This document shows, one piece after another, positions 32,911-43,019 of a stretch of 49,748 nt of DNA. Both the position numbers and the translations under genes were made by a program. This DNA comes from Acidobacteriota bacterium (GTDB lineage Bacteria; Acidobacteriota; Blastocatellia; Pyrinomonadales; Pyrinomonadaceae): the NCBI GenBank assembly GCA_029781855.1, contig JAKOVX010000088.1, forward strand, positions 1 to 49,748, read 5' to 3'. Position 1 is the first letter of the stretch; the number at the start of each line of letters is the position of its first letter. Below the pieces are notes generated by a model. It was given only the letters and a program-made list of their open reading frames with translations. It did not search any database and was not told where the DNA came from.

Positions 32911-34557
32911 ATGAGGAGTTACTACCGACTTGTCCATTTACGGATCGGGCACCTTCGGCGTTTGGGATCTCTGCGGCTCGCGGCGATGCTCCTGATCGGC
33001 TGTGCCGCGGCCGCCGCCCACATTACTATTGCTTGTAAGTTCGTTGATGTTCAGCCCGATGACAGCAAGGGCTACATTCAACTGGCGACGAACCTAACTC
33101 AAAACGGCGTTTTCTCCAACGATCCAACACCGCCATTTTCACCGACATTAGTTCGGTTGCCGGGGTACCCTACATTTCTCGCCGCGATATATAAGGTCTT
33201 TGGGGTGGGCAACGAACTAGCGGTCCGGGTCTCTCAGGCATTGATCTACACGCTTACGTGCTTCTTGGGGGCATTGGTAGCCGCAAACTGGTCACGCCAA
33301 GATAACAGAAGATCGCGGGCCGGCCTTCTTGCATTCATTCTTGCTGCATTTTGCCCGTTCGTGGTGATCTACGCGGCAACCGTTCTCACTGAGATCCTGA
33401 CCACATTCTTTTTTGTCGCGATGTTGCTTGCCGCGACCTACGCCATAAAGACAAGACGGAGGCGGCGATCGGTTTTCTGGTGGACGGCCGCGGGATTGCT
33501 GGGAGCGGCTGGAGTTATGCTTAGGCCGGACGCTGGACTTTTTGCTTTTGGAGCAGGGTTGACGCTCACTTTTTCCGTATTTTGGGGACGGGAGAGGTTT
33601 TTGTCGCGGCTCGGTGACCGATTGCTGAAAGGGGTGATCTACTCGGTCGCGTTCGCGGTGCTGTTCGTGCCCTGGACGATCCGAAACGAAAGATTATTCG
33701 GTGTTTTCCAACCGCTGGCGCCGGCACATGCCGAGATGCCCGGGGAATTCGTACCCCATGGATATTTCCTATGGCTGCGAACATGGATAGACGATTCGCA
33801 ATATATCGAACCGATGTTGTGGAACCTCGAGGTCAGGCCGATCAAGATCGACGATATTCCGCCGAATGCCTTTTCGTCCGAGGCCGAAAAACAGGAGGTC
33901 GCTTCGTTGCTCGATCAGTACAATAATTCGGACCCTGTACATCCGCCGCCGCAAGCGGTGGACGAGAGATCAAAGCCGGACGCCGCGGACGATTCCTCGG
34001 ACGACTCCGACGACGCAGCCGATGAAACTGCGGACAACAGTGACAAGCCGCCCGACAACGGAGAATGGAACCTGAAAATATCACCCGAAGTGGATTCGGC
34101 ATTTGAACAACTCGCCCAACAAAGGATCGGGCGCGAGCCATGGCGGTTCTACGTCTTACTGCCGGCGAAGCGTATGTCTACGATGTGGTTCGACACACAC
34201 TCGGATCACTATCCCTTTAGCGGCGAGCTATTTCCGTTGTCTGACCTCGACGAAAATATTGGCCAACAATATTGGCTTCCACTATTTGCGGGATTGACGT
34301 GGGCGTATACCTTTCTTTTGGGGGCCGGCCTTTGTGTTTTGATGGTTAGCAAGGCGCCGCGGTCGAGGATCTGGTTTCTATTGATCATATTGGTTTGTCT
34401 ACCGCGGATCGTTTTTTTCGGCACGCTGGAAAATCCCGAACCTCGATATTTGATTGAATTGTTTCTGCCGGCGGCAATTCTCGGCGGCATGTTCCTGTCT
34501 CGGATCGGGATCGAGCGCGAACCGGGTAAAATAGGACTCGAGATCGATCTTAGCTGA
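32911..34557 (+). CDS. GT39/PMT-like membrane glycosyltransferase with acidic loop
   Basis: The 548-residue protein has about nine to ten hydrophobic helices. The N-terminal loop carries VQPDDSKGYIQLATNL and LVRLPGYPTFLAAIY (about 47-93), the D-x-Y and R-x-PGYP features of GT39/ArnT-type transferases, which use polyprenyl-phosphate sugars on the outer side of the inner membrane. Residues 351-383 form a Ser/Asp-rich acidic insert (DAADDSSDDSDDAADE). ENPEPRYLIELFLPAAIL near the end is typical for the superfamily. The next gene starts 7 bases after the stop, so the pair is an operon. The acceptor is unknown (lipid, protein or polysaccharide). Confidence 0.8.
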   Translation: MRSYYRLVHLRIGHLRRLGSLRLAAMLLIGCAAAAAHITIACKFVDVQPDDSKGYIQLATNLTQNGVFSNDPTPPFSPTLVRLPGYPTFLAAIYKVFGVGNELAVRVSQALIYTLTCFLGALVAANWSRQDNRRSRAGLLAFILAAFCPFVVIYAATVLTEILTTFFFVAMLLAATYAIKTRRRRRSVFWWTAAGLLGAAGVMLRPDAGLFAFGAGLTLTFSVFWGRERFLSRLGDRLLKGVIYSVAFAVLFVPWTIRNERLFGVFQPLAPAHAEMPGEFVPHGYFLWLRTWIDDSQYIEPMLWNLEVRPIKIDDIPPNAFSSEAEKQEVASLLDQYNNSDPVHPPPQAVDERSKPDAADDSSDDSDDAADETADNSDKPPDNGEWNLKISPEVDSAFEQLAQQRIGREPWRFYVLLPAKRMSTMWFDTHSDHYPFSGELFPLSDLDENIGQQYWLPLFAGLTWAYTFLLGAGLCVLMVSKAPRSRIWFLLIILVCLPRIVFFGTLENPEPRYLIELFLPAAILGGMFLSRIGIEREPGKIGLEIDLS

Positions 34558-34563
34558 TAAATA

Positions 34564-36393
34564 ATGCCGGATTTCACGATGGAGGAACCGACGCCTGCCC
34601 TCGCAAAAACACACATCGGCTTGCAACGGCTGATGGAATTGCTCGGCGGCATCGTTTTGTTTGCCGGTGCGGCCGGAGTTGTGTGGTGGCAGAACTCGAG
34701 GCTGACGGTTCTTTACGATCTCAGCGGAGTCCTCGAGCCCGCAACGCGGATCGCGCAGGGTGACCTTCCTTACCTGGATTTTCCTTTTCCATATGCTCCG
34801 CTGACCTTTGTGACACAGGCTCTGGTAATACGGCTGACCGGAGCTGTCTATTGGCATCATATCGCTTACTGCTGCCTTGTGGCTGGAACGGCAACGGTAC
34901 TGACGTGGCGGATCCTGGTTTATCTGCTCAGTGAGCGAATTGCCGCACCACGATCTACGGCGTTTTTTCTGGCGGTCCCGTTAACTGTTTTGGGTATTTA
35001 CTGTGTTTTTCCACATCCATTTTACGATCCGGACGCGTGTTTTATTATCTTGCTTACGATCTTTCTGCTATTACGGTTTGAAAGGAAAGGGTTTCCTGCG
35101 GTCCGGACAGTTTTGTTGGGAGCACTCCTGGTCGTACCGCTCTTCATAAAGCAAAACATCGGACTCGCGTTCCTTGGCGGCACCGGCCTTGCTCTAATAT
35201 TCATGATCGCGTCGGGCCTTTGGAAAAAGACCGTGGTCCGCCCATACATTTTGCTGATCCTCGGATCCCTAGCCGGATTTTTGGTGGCACTTTCAATTGT
35301 TCACTTTACCGTCGGCATCGAAAATTACAGGTATTGGACCCTGACATTTGCGGCGATGCGGCGAACGCCTTCGATCGGCGACATGCTCTCGGTTTACGCC
35401 GACCGGACACTTCCGGTGTGGGTCGGGATCTTTCTGTTGGGTGCATTTCTGTGTAGGCAAAACGCGGGCGTGAAGCGATGGCCGGCGGTGCTCTCGACAA
35501 TATTAATGTCGATACCGTTCATCTGGCCTGCAGTCTATTTATTGCTTGACGCGGACTCCTCTGAACGTGCCGAACGCCTCGTCAACCTTTGGCCGATGGT
35601 AATGATCGCCTCGTTCGCGTTGGCCTACGTGTTCGTCAAACGGCTAAATGGCATTGCCGCTGTTTTGCCATTTGTGCTCGTCGCGACCGCTCACGGTGTA
35701 TTCCTGTCGCAGCAGTTGTGGGGCTCGACCTACGGCATCTGGCCATTGTTGATCATTCTTATCGGTGTGGCTCTGATCCTGCTCGTCGACAGAGATCAGC
35801 GGCCGCGGGCGTTCGAATTACCCGTCTTGGCCGCGGTAATCGCGATCTCAATCACGGCCGCGGGCGGATTTTACATCTATTCCGACGAACGCCTCGATTA
35901 CGTTAATTTTGACGATGGCGAAATGCACCATTCGACTTTGCCGCAGCTTGCCGGTCTATCGATGCGTGGCGACTGGATACCGGATTTTGAAGAACTTGTT
36001 AGGTACACGGACGCCAATATCCCTCAGGATGCAGGTGTACTCTACCTGCCGGGCGAAGACCTTTTCTTTTACACAACCGGACGCCACCCGCATTTTCCGG
36101 TGATGCTTTTTGACGTTACGAACAATCCGTTTTCGCCGGACGAGATCCGCGAACGCGTCCTGGCCAGCGATATCGAGTGGCTGATAGTTAAGGACGACAC
36201 GGAGATCGAAGCTGACAATATGATCGACAGCAAGACGGCGATATTTGATAAACTGAAACCCGATTTTCGCTCCGTCGATAGCCTCAACAATTACGAGATA
36301 TATAAACGGCGGCACGCCGACGATCCGCCGGACGACGAGGACGACGACGGCGGCGATGACAATGATCCGGGCCCGGACGATCCCGGAAACTAG
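34564..36393 (+). CDS. GT39-like polytopic membrane protein with Asp-rich tail
   Basis: The 609-residue protein has about twelve hydrophobic segments. After the first helix a periplasmic loop reads [33 protein letters not shown], which resembles the R-x-GDLPYxD...PY-P motif of GT39/mannosyltransferase-like proteins. A soluble C-terminal domain (about 440-585) follows the last helix. It ends with a strongly acidic Asp/Pro/Gly tail ([17 protein letters not shown]). It is likely a lipid-linked sugar transferase acting with the protein encoded 7 bases upstream. Sequence similarity to a defined family is weaker than for its neighbour. Confidence 0.72.
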   Translation: MPDFTMEEPTPALAKTHIGLQRLMELLGGIVLFAGAAGVVWWQNSRLTVLYDLSGVLEPATRIAQGDLPYLDFPFPYAPLTFVTQALVIRLTGAVYWHHIAYCCLVAGTATVLTWRILVYLLSERIAAPRSTAFFLAVPLTVLGIYCVFPHPFYDPDACFIILLTIFLLLRFERKGFPAVRTVLLGALLVVPLFIKQNIGLAFLGGTGLALIFMIASGLWKKTVVRPYILLILGSLAGFLVALSIVHFTVGIENYRYWTLTFAAMRRTPSIGDMLSVYADRTLPVWVGIFLLGAFLCRQNAGVKRWPAVLSTILMSIPFIWPAVYLLLDADSSERAERLVNLWPMVMIASFALAYVFVKRLNGIAAVLPFVLVATAHGVFLSQQLWGSTYGIWPLLIILIGVALILLVDRDQRPRAFELPVLAAVIAISITAAGGFYIYSDERLDYVNFDDGEMHHSTLPQLAGLSMRGDWIPDFEELVRYTDANIPQDAGVLYLPGEDLFFYTTGRHPHFPVMLFDVTNNPFSPDEIRERVLASDIEWLIVKDDTEIEADNMIDSKTAIFDKLKPDFRSVDSLNNYEIYKRRHADDPPDDEDDDGGDDNDPGPDDPGN

Positions 36394-36421
36394 ACTGCAG
36401 ACGGAGACATTGAACAAAAAT

Positions 36422-36844
36422 ATGGCGATCCGAAACCTTTTCCATCTTGCCTTTCCGGTCCATGACCTGGAGGCCGCCCGTGAGTTTTACGGCGGCGTTC
36501 TTGGCTGTACAGAGGGCCGAAGTTCCGAGCGTTGGGTCGATTTTGACCTATACGGGCATCAGATTGTCGCACATCTTGCCGAAGATGCGGCCGGCGTTCG
36601 AGCCACCAATCACGTCGACGCCGACGACGTTCCGGTCCCGCATTTCGGCATCGTTCTGCCGATGGAGGAATGGAGGGCATTGTCCGAAAAGCTGACCTCT
36701 AATGGAGTAAAATTCATCGTGGAGCCAAAGATCCGTTTTGCAGGCGAGGTCGGTGAACAGGCGACGATGTTCTTCCTCGACCCGAGCGGAAACGCGCTTG
36801 AATTCAAGGGCTTTAGCGATTTTTCGTCGGTATTTGCGACCTAG
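36422..36844 (+). CDS. VOC (glyoxalase/dioxygenase-fold) family protein
   Basis: ATG at 36422 is chosen because [29 protein letters not shown] is the usual N-terminus; longer frames would run into the preceding gene. The 140-residue product has two beta-alpha-beta-beta-beta modules (about 5-60 and 70-135). Candidate metal ligands are His8, His80 ([13 protein letters not shown] region) and Glu near the end ([14 protein letters not shown]). Family members are small metalloenzymes or bind hydrophobic ligands; the text resembles the dioxygenase-like subgroup. The reaction is unknown. Confidence 0.85.
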   Translation: MAIRNLFHLAFPVHDLEAAREFYGGVLGCTEGRSSERWVDFDLYGHQIVAHLAEDAAGVRATNHVDADDVPVPHFGIVLPMEEWRALSEKLTSNGVKFIVEPKIRFAGEVGEQATMFFLDPSGNALEFKGFSDFSSVFAT

Positions 36845-36908
36845 GGTCGTCGATGGTCAGCACTCTGGAATCAGCAGATCGAGAACGGCCGAATTAGAGA
36901 GACCGAGA

Positions 36909-37862
36909 ATGTATCTTATGAAATTGATCGGAATGATCTTTGTCGTGTTGATGGTAGGTTTTCCGATCTGCGGCCAGATCCCAAGCCGGACAGTCGCGGT
37001 CACGATTGACGATCTGCCGGTCGTATCTACCCGACGCGACCTGAAGACCCGGCAGGAGATCACCAAAAAACTCTTGGGCCATATTAAAAAGGCCGGTGTC
37101 CCTGTTATCGGTTTTGTAAACGAAAATAAACTCTACTCGGGCGATCGGTTGGATGAAAAGCAGGTCGACCTCCTGCGGATGTGGCTGAATGCCGGACTTG
37201 AACTCGGAAATCACACTTTTTCCCATCAAAGCCTGAACCAGATCCCGCTGGCTGACTATGAAGCGGATCTGCTTAAGGGAGAAACGGTAACAAAGAGTTT
37301 ATTGGCGGAAAAGGGTCTGAAGATCCGTTATTTTCGTCATCCGTTCCTGCAGACAGGCCGGACAATGAACATCAAGGCCGATTTCAACCTATTTCTAAGT
37401 GAACACGGTTACAGGATCGCCCCTATCTCTATCGACAATGCGGATTACATCTTTTCACGGGCGTACGACAACGCGTTTGACGCTAAGAATAAACGTTTGA
37501 TGAAACAGGTCGGCGACGCATACGTGCCTTACATGGAAAAGAAGGTGGATTATTGGGAACTACAGTCGATGAAATTATTCGGCAGGGAAATTCCCCAGAC
37601 TCTATTGATCCACGCGAATTTCATAAACTCCGATTACTTTGACGATCTGGTCGCGATGTTCAAGCGGCGCGGGTATGATTTTGTCGATCTTGACACTGCA
37701 TTAAAAGACGAAGCATTTGATCTGCCTGACACCTACATCGGCGGTGCCGGCATATCCTGGCTTCATCGGTGGGCGCTCGAACGCGGCCGTGAAAACGTCT
37801 TGCCCGACGAACCGAAAGTGCCGGATTTTGTACTCAAACTGTCCGGTTTTGAATCTGAGTAG
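36909..37862 (+). CDS. Exported polysaccharide deacetylase (NodB fold)
   Basis: ATG at 36909 (MYLMKLIGMIFVVLMVGFPICGQ) opens a signal peptide; ATG at 36918 is an alternative. The 317-residue protein has the NodB motifs: VAVTIDDLPVV (the TFDD motif written TIDD), GNHTFSHQSLNQ (motif 2, HxxxH metal ligands) and RYFRHPFLQTG (motif 3). DYIFSRAYDNA and LLIHANFINSDYFDDL fit the later motifs. Family knowledge: metal-dependent removal of acetyl groups from chitin, peptidoglycan or xylan. Export suggests action on the cell wall or external polymers. It is convergent with the hydroxyproline operon. Confidence 0.88.
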   Translation: MYLMKLIGMIFVVLMVGFPICGQIPSRTVAVTIDDLPVVSTRRDLKTRQEITKKLLGHIKKAGVPVIGFVNENKLYSGDRLDEKQVDLLRMWLNAGLELGNHTFSHQSLNQIPLADYEADLLKGETVTKSLLAEKGLKIRYFRHPFLQTGRTMNIKADFNLFLSEHGYRIAPISIDNADYIFSRAYDNAFDAKNKRLMKQVGDAYVPYMEKKVDYWELQSMKLFGREIPQTLLIHANFINSDYFDDLVAMFKRRGYDFVDLDTALKDEAFDLPDTYIGGAGISWLHRWALERGRENVLPDEPKVPDFVLKLSGFESE

Positions 37863-37925
37863 ACTTCTTCCCGGACCATTTGATGTGAAATTCGGGCATC
37901 GCAAACAAAAGCAGAGACTCCCCAT

Positions 37926-39506
37926 TTATTTTTCGACGTTTCCGTTAAACAACCGCCAAATTCCGAGCGGATTTGCATCCTTTAATTCATCCGGTAAAGA
38001 CTCGTCGGGAAAATTCTGTAAACAGACCAGCCGCGAGAACCGTTCGATCGCGCGTGTCCCGACCGCGGTGGAGCGAGAATCGGAGGTTGCCGGATACGGG
38101 CCGCCGTGGACCATCGAAGGGCAGACCTCGACACCCGTTGAAAACCCGTTGAATATCAGTCGGCCGGCTTTGGTCTCGAGGATCGCGACCAGATCGGCGT
38201 ATTCCGCGAGGTCGGCCTCGGTCCCGTGCACAGACGCGGTCAATTGACCTTCGAGCGAGCGGGCGATCGCCAACATTTCTTCGTGATCGTTTGATCTGAT
38301 CAGCAGCGTTGCCGGGCCGAAGATCTCGTCACTCAGATCCGGTTTATTCAAAAAATCAGTCCCGTCGACCTCGAAGACCGCCGGATTCACGGCAAATCCA
38401 TCGAGGCCGCGTTCGTCATTCTCCACGAACGAAGTAACTTCCTTTTGACGATGGGTGCTGCCATCAACATAGCTGTTCCTGATGCCTTTCGTCAGAAGAG
38501 AAGGCGGAGCGGTGTCACGGATCAGGTCCTGGAATTTGGCGGCAAAATCATCGGAGCTCTCGCCGGATTGGAGAAAAACAAGTCCGGGTTTTGTGCAGAA
38601 CTGGCCTGCCCCGGTCGTTACTGAAGTATGAAGCCCTGCAACAATCGATTCGCCACGTTGCTCGATGGCGTTTCGCAAGATAAACGTTGGATTTACCGAA
38701 CTCATCTCGGCATAGACCTGAATCGGTTCAGGCCTTGCGGCGGCGATGTCCATCAGGGCACGGCCTCCGCGGCGTGAGCCCGTAAACCCGACTGCCTTGA
38801 TCGCCGGGTGTTTTACCAACGCCTGTCCGATCTCGTAACCGCCGGAAAAAAGCAGGCTGAAAACGCCCTCGGGCATGCCGCATTCTTCAACCGCCGCCGC
38901 GACGGCGAGACCGGTCAATTCGGCCGTACCCGGATGGGCTATGTGGGCATTAACGATGACCGGACAACCGGCGGCAAGAGCCGAGGCCGTGTCGCCTCCC
39001 GCGACAGAATATGCTAGAGGAAAGTTACTTGCACAAAACACCGCGACCGGGCCTATGGGGCGAAGCATCGATCTGACGTCCGGTTTTGGGACGGGCTCGC
39101 GGTCGGGTATCGCCGTGTCTATTCGCGCGTTGACCCACGAGCCTTCGTCGAGCAGATCGGCGAACATCCGCAGTTGCCCACATGTCCGGCCACGCTCGCC
39201 GATAAAGCGGGCATTCGGCAGCGCCGTTTCCAGGGATGCACGGACTATGAGCGTTTCGCCGAGAGACTCGATGTTATCGGCAACTTTTCGCAGGAATCTT
39301 GCCCGTTCACGTCCGGTCGTGTTCCCGAATGGAATTCGGGCCGAGTCCGCAAGCTCGGCGGCCCGATCGAGTTCATCGAGCGTTGCGGAAAAGAAAACAG
39401 GTTCTACCTGTTCGCCGTTGGTCGGGTTGAAGGCACGGAATGTGTCTGACGTCTGATCTCCACGCCCCGATCCAATGATCGAGGTTCCTGTGAGTTTAGT
39501 ATTCAT
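37926..39506 (-). CDS. Aldehyde dehydrogenase, predicted alpha-ketoglutaric semialdehyde dehydrogenase
   Basis: ATG at 39506 (MNTKLTGTSIIGSGRGDQTSDTFRAFNPTNGE) is chosen as the usual start of this subfamily; the 526-residue length fits. Catalytic residues are Asn161 (CASNFPLAYS), Glu267 (YAEMSSVNP) and Cys304 (GAGQFCTKPGL). One oddity: the lysine that usually binds the NAD(P) ribose phosphate (VKAHPAHP in relatives) is Asn186 here (VIVNAHIAHPG). It is the last gene of the hydroxyproline operon and would oxidise alpha-ketoglutaric semialdehyde to alpha-ketoglutarate. A 28-base gap separates it from the deaminase gene. Confidence 0.88.
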   Translation of the reverse strand: MNTKLTGTSIIGSGRGDQTSDTFRAFNPTNGEQVEPVFFSATLDELDRAAELADSARIPFGNTTGRERARFLRKVADNIESLGETLIVRASLETALPNARFIGERGRTCGQLRMFADLLDEGSWVNARIDTAIPDREPVPKPDVRSMLRPIGPVAVFCASNFPLAYSVAGGDTASALAAGCPVIVNAHIAHPGTAELTGLAVAAAVEECGMPEGVFSLLFSGGYEIGQALVKHPAIKAVGFTGSRRGGRALMDIAAARPEPIQVYAEMSSVNPTFILRNAIEQRGESIVAGLHTSVTTGAGQFCTKPGLVFLQSGESSDDFAAKFQDLIRDTAPPSLLTKGIRNSYVDGSTHRQKEVTSFVENDERGLDGFAVNPAVFEVDGTDFLNKPDLSDEIFGPATLLIRSNDHEEMLAIARSLEGQLTASVHGTEADLAEYADLVAILETKAGRLIFNGFSTGVEVCPSMVHGGPYPATSDSRSTAVGTRAIERFSRLVCLQNFPDESLPDELKDANPLGIWRLFNGNVEK

Positions 39507-39534
39507 TAGTTTCGTGTCACCGCTATGGCGGTTT

Positions 39535-40440
39535 TCAAGCCTTCGTCGCGGGTCGGGTAGCCAACGCCCGGTCGATGATGGCAAGCGTATCTTCGAGTTC
39601 CTCGCCGACCAATTCAAGCCTCGGCGGACGGACGCGAGTGTTTCCCCAGCCGACCTTTTCCTGGACGAGTTTGATCAGTTGGACGAATTTCGGTACCGTG
39701 TCGAGGCGAAGCAGGGGAAGGAACCACTCGTAGATCTCACGTGCCCTTTCGGCCTCGCCGGCCATAGCGACATTGAAAAGATCGACGGACTCTTTCGGGA
39801 ACGCGCTGACGAGGCCCGCTATCCAGCCCGTCGCACCGGCATTTATGCCCTCAACGATACAGTCGTCAACTCCGACGAATATTCTGAGCCGTTCGCCGCA
39901 GATCGCACGGATCGCAGTTATGCGCCGGACGTCGGTCGACGATTCCTTGACGGCGTGGAGATTCGGCAGTTCCGCGGCGAGTTCGGCGATCTGTTCCGGC
40001 AGGAAATCGGTCCCGTAAGCAACCGGATTGTTGTAAAGCATGCACGAAAGCGAAGTCGCTCCTACGACCGTTGAGATGTGATACTTCATTTCACGCCAAT
40101 CGCCTCGATATACATACGGCGGCAGGACCATCAGCCCACGGCAGCCCGCAGTTTCAGCTTCGACGGCCTGTAAACAAGCGTCCGCGGTCGTCATCGACGC
40201 GATCGCGGCGACGACCGGCACCCGGTCGCCGACGGCGTCGACCACCGTCTTCCAGAGCGAGATCTTTTCCTCGAGAGAAAAGGTTCCGCCTTCGCCCAGC
40301 GATCCGTTGGTTACGATGCCGGTGCATCCGTTGTCGACCAGCCAATTCACGTGACGCGCGGTAAATTCGTGGTCGATATTCAGATCGGCGTCAAAACACG
40401 TTGTGATCGCCGGCATCACGCCGGTCCAATTCATTGTCAT
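39535..40440 (-). CDS. DapA-family protein, predicted 1-pyrroline-4-hydroxy-2-carboxylate deaminase
   Basis: The 301-residue TIM barrel belongs to the dihydrodipicolinate synthase/N-acetylneuraminate lyase family. It has the Schiff-base Lys165 in HAVKESSTD, Tyr136 in LYNNP and the substrate-binding GSLGEGGTFSLEE (about 46-58). In this operon it is expected to hydrolytically deaminate 1-pyrroline-4-hydroxy-2-carboxylate to alpha-ketoglutaric semialdehyde. Its start overlaps the end of the upstream gene by 4 bases. A lysine-biosynthetic DapA is less likely given the neighbours. Confidence 0.88.
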   Translation of the reverse strand: MTMNWTGVMPAITTCFDADLNIDHEFTARHVNWLVDNGCTGIVTNGSLGEGGTFSLEEKISLWKTVVDAVGDRVPVVAAIASMTTADACLQAVEAETAGCRGLMVLPPYVYRGDWREMKYHISTVVGATSLSCMLYNNPVAYGTDFLPEQIAELAAELPNLHAVKESSTDVRRITAIRAICGERLRIFVGVDDCIVEGINAGATGWIAGLVSAFPKESVDLFNVAMAGEAERAREIYEWFLPLLRLDTVPKFVQLIKLVQEKVGWGNTRVRPPRLELVGEELEDTLAIIDRALATRPATKA

Positions 40441-41675
40441 AGATTCTCCATTTTAACCGGAAAGATCGGTGGCCGCACGGAGCCGGGTTTCCAGCCGAAT
40501 AAAAATTCGGTCGCAGCGCCGCAAATGCGGCCCTGACACGGTCCCATCCCGCACCGGGTCTGCAGCTTTGCGTCGCGAAAATTCTCAAATTCCGTCAATC
40601 GGCCGTAAGCGACGTCTTCGCAGCGGCAGACGATCGTGTCATCGTCGGCAAGAGCTTTGAGTTCGTCCCGAAGAGCAAAAGCCCTGTTGAGAGCCTCTCC
40701 AAACCTCCGGGCCCTATCGCGTTTTGCAAACAGTGATCTGGCACCGTCCTGATCTCCGGCTGCAGCAAGGCCGGCGATCCGGCCCTCAACGAGCGAAGAG
40801 TCGACTCCGGCGACGCCGGTCGGTTCGCCCGCACAAAAGACGTTTGCGATCGATGTCTTCTGAAATTTATCGACAACAACGCAACCATCGGTGATCTCAC
40901 ATCCGAGCGGAACCGCGAGTTCGACGTTAGGGACGAGGTTAAAACCGCAGGCAAGAATGTCGCAGTCAATGGTCGAGGTCCTCCCTTTTCGCTTCAATTC
41001 AACCTGCTCGAGTGCTTTTTCGCCGTGCGCGGAGCTAACCCAACAATCGGTCGAATATGGTACGCCTCGAAGCCCTGCCCTAAGCGCGGCGGCCTGAACC
41101 AGCTTCGACGGTGACCGGAAAAGTGAGGCCGCAAACCCACCCAGCCGCGACGCCGAGGTCTGTTCCGCGATCGCAACGACGCTTGCACGCTTGGATCTAA
41201 GATAGTCAGCCACGGCCAACAGCAACGGGCCGGTGCCGGCAACCACAACACGTTTACCGGCGACCGGGACGCCGCCCTTCACAAGCGCCTGAAGTCCGCC
41301 GACGCCAAACACATTCGGCAGCGTCCAACCCGGAAACGGCAGAAACCGTTCGCGTGCACCGGTGGCGATGATGAGTTTTTCAAATTCGATCTCCGACCTA
41401 CCTTCAGCCGTTTCGGCAAGGAGCGTATTCCGTGCGGCAGCAGCAAAGACCTGAGCGTTGTTGATCACGCGGATCTCACCGGAATTCACCGCATCGACCA
41501 GACCCTTCGCCGCAGGCGAATTGAACTTTCCCATCTCGGCACGCCAGATCTGTCCGCCGAGCAGCGGATTGTCGTCCACGACCGTTACTTTCGCTCGCGC
41601 TGACGCGGCGAGGGCGGCCGAGAGGCCCGCCGCTCCGCCACCGACGACCAGAATGTCGGTTGCCACTCTAGTCAT
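40437..41675 (-). CDS. FAD-dependent oxidoreductase with C-terminal BFD-like [2Fe-2S], D-hydroxyproline dehydrogenase subunit
   Basis: ATG at 41675 (MTRVATDILVVGGGAAGLSAALAA) is chosen as it opens the FAD motif. The 412-residue protein has the NAD(P)-type fold VVVAGTGPLLLAVADYL and a second FAD motif VFCAGEPTGVAGVDSSLVEG. The C-terminal BFD-like iron-sulfur segment includes CRCEDV, then TRCGMGPCQGRICG. This is the HcnB/OoxA-like subunit of a three-part amine dehydrogenase. It overlaps the ferredoxin-like subunit gene by 8 bases and the deaminase gene by 4, implying coupled translation. The complex would oxidise cis-4-hydroxy-D-proline and pass electrons to the respiratory chain. Confidence 0.88.
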   Translation of the reverse strand: MTRVATDILVVGGGAAGLSAALAASARAKVTVVDDNPLLGGQIWRAEMGKFNSPAAKGLVDAVNSGEIRVINNAQVFAAAARNTLLAETAEGRSEIEFEKLIIATGARERFLPFPGWTLPNVFGVGGLQALVKGGVPVAGKRVVVAGTGPLLLAVADYLRSKRASVVAIAEQTSASRLGGFAASLFRSPSKLVQAAALRAGLRGVPYSTDCWVSSAHGEKALEQVELKRKGRTSTIDCDILACGFNLVPNVELAVPLGCEITDGCVVVDKFQKTSIANVFCAGEPTGVAGVDSSLVEGRIAGLAAAGDQDGARSLFAKRDRARRFGEALNRAFALRDELKALADDDTIVCRCEDVAYGRLTEFENFRDAKLQTRCGMGPCQGRICGAATEFLFGWKPGSVRPPIFPVKMENL

Positions 41676-41907
41676 CCGTCTCGACCTCCATGCCGTCGCG
41701 GGCCTGCACGTTGCAGCTTCGCTGCAGCTTGACGCCGTCGATCGTAACGCGGCATTCGAAGCAGACGCCGATACCACACAGCGGCCCTCGCGGCGACCCG
41801 ATCGTCGACGACCGAAAATGCCCGATACCGCCCGCCAGAATTGCGGCGGCGACGGTGGTTCCGTCTTCGACGGAGACGGCCAGTTTGTTGATTCTGAGAT
41901 CGATCAA
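41668..41907 (-). CDS. Small [2Fe-2S] ferredoxin-like subunit (HcnA-like) of D-hydroxyproline dehydrogenase
   Basis: This 79-residue protein has a ubiquitin-like ferredoxin fold (VSVEDGTTVAAAIL) and the cluster motif PLCGIGVCFECRV with a fourth Cys in RSCNV (Fer2_4 type, C-x4-C-x2-C...C). It is the electron-transfer subunit between the two flavoproteins in HcnABC/LhpBEF-like complexes. It overlaps both neighbours (4 and 8 bases). Confidence 0.9.
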   Translation of the reverse strand: MIDLRINKLAVSVEDGTTVAAAILAGGIGHFRSSTIGSPRGPLCGIGVCFECRVTIDGVKLQRSCNVQARDGMEVETDD

Positions 41908-43019
41908 TGTTCGATAAGGTCGCGTCCCGGCGAATAGGGTTCACGCGAAATAGCCGAGTCCCGGCCCAGTATCTCATCCGCGATGAGTCGCGCCGTTCCG
42001 AGCGATGTCGTGATCCCCAAGCCCTCGTGCCCGGCCGCGACGTAAATACCATCTTGCGCGGGCATTTTGCCGATGTACGGCAGATTGTCCGGTGTAGCCG
42101 GGCGGAAGCCCGTCCAAACCCTCACCGCCGACAACTTTCTTAGCAACGGCATATATTCGAAAGCCCTCGAGGTCATTCGACGGAGTATCGCGTAATCGAT
42201 CTCGCCGTCCTCCGCTCCGAATTGCCGTGACGAACCGAGCAGGACCTGACCCGTACTCCGCGGCTGAACATTGAACGCGACCGAATCTGCCGATTTGCCG
42301 TGTGCGGACTTAAGGTAGCCGAGTTCGACCAGCTGATGGCGAGCAAAATTTGGATAACGTTCGGTGATGACGAGATGGCCTTTTCGCTTTACTATTTTCA
42401 GGCCCGGTGAAAGATCGGAGGCGGCCGATCCGGCGGCGTTCACTACGTTCTTTGCCTCAATAAACTCCCCGTCGGCGAGCTTTACGCCGGTTCCGTTGAT
42501 CTCGATCACGCGCTTACCTACGATAACATCTGCTCCGCGTCGTTTCGCCCGGTCGATCAGGAAACGCGCAGCGACGGGCTGATAAACGACGCTGTCGCTC
42601 CTAACCAGTAATCCGCCGGCGAGCCCTTCGCGAAGATTTGGTTCGGCCGTTCGCAGGGAACTTTCGTCCAAAATTTCCGATTCGACCCCGTGCTCAGAGT
42701 AAGACTCTTGCTTTCGCTTAACCTCAGACATTTCGACTGAGTCAGTCGCGATCCAGATGGTCCCGCAAATTTCAAACTCAGCGTTCGTTGGTAATTCCGT
42801 TACAAGTTCATGCCAGAGCTGCTGAGAATATCGCGTTAGTGCGAACTGCGCCTCACTGTCGTCCATAACAACGATGTGGCCCATGCCGGCGGCCGTTGTT
42901 CCCGAGCCTACGCCGGACGCCTCGATCACACAAACGCTTAGGCCCGCCGCCGAGAGGCTGTCCGCACAAGCCGCACCGACAATTCCGCCTCCGACTATTG
43001 CTGCATCAAATGTCGTCAT
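41904..43019 (-). CDS. DAO-type FAD oxidoreductase, catalytic subunit of predicted D-hydroxyproline dehydrogenase
   Basis: The 371-residue protein starts with [26 protein letters not shown] (dinucleotide motif) and ends with the glycine-oxidase/DAO pattern [52 protein letters not shown]. It should oxidise cis-4-hydroxy-D-proline to 1-pyrroline-4-hydroxy-2-carboxylate together with the next two gene products. Start and stop overlap the epimerase and ferredoxin-like genes by 4 bases each. Confidence 0.9.
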   Translation of the reverse strand: MTTFDAAIVGGGIVGAACADSLSAAGLSVCVIEASGVGSGTTAAGMGHIVVMDDSEAQFALTRYSQQLWHELVTELPTNAEFEICGTIWIATDSVEMSEVKRKQESYSEHGVESEILDESSLRTAEPNLREGLAGGLLVRSDSVVYQPVAARFLIDRAKRRGADVIVGKRVIEINGTGVKLADGEFIEAKNVVNAAGSAASDLSPGLKIVKRKGHLVITERYPNFARHQLVELGYLKSAHGKSADSVAFNVQPRSTGQVLLGSSRQFGAEDGEIDYAILRRMTSRAFEYMPLLRKLSAVRVWTGFRPATPDNLPYIGKMPAQDGIYVAAGHEGLGITTSLGTARLIADEILGRDSAISREPYSPGRDLIEH

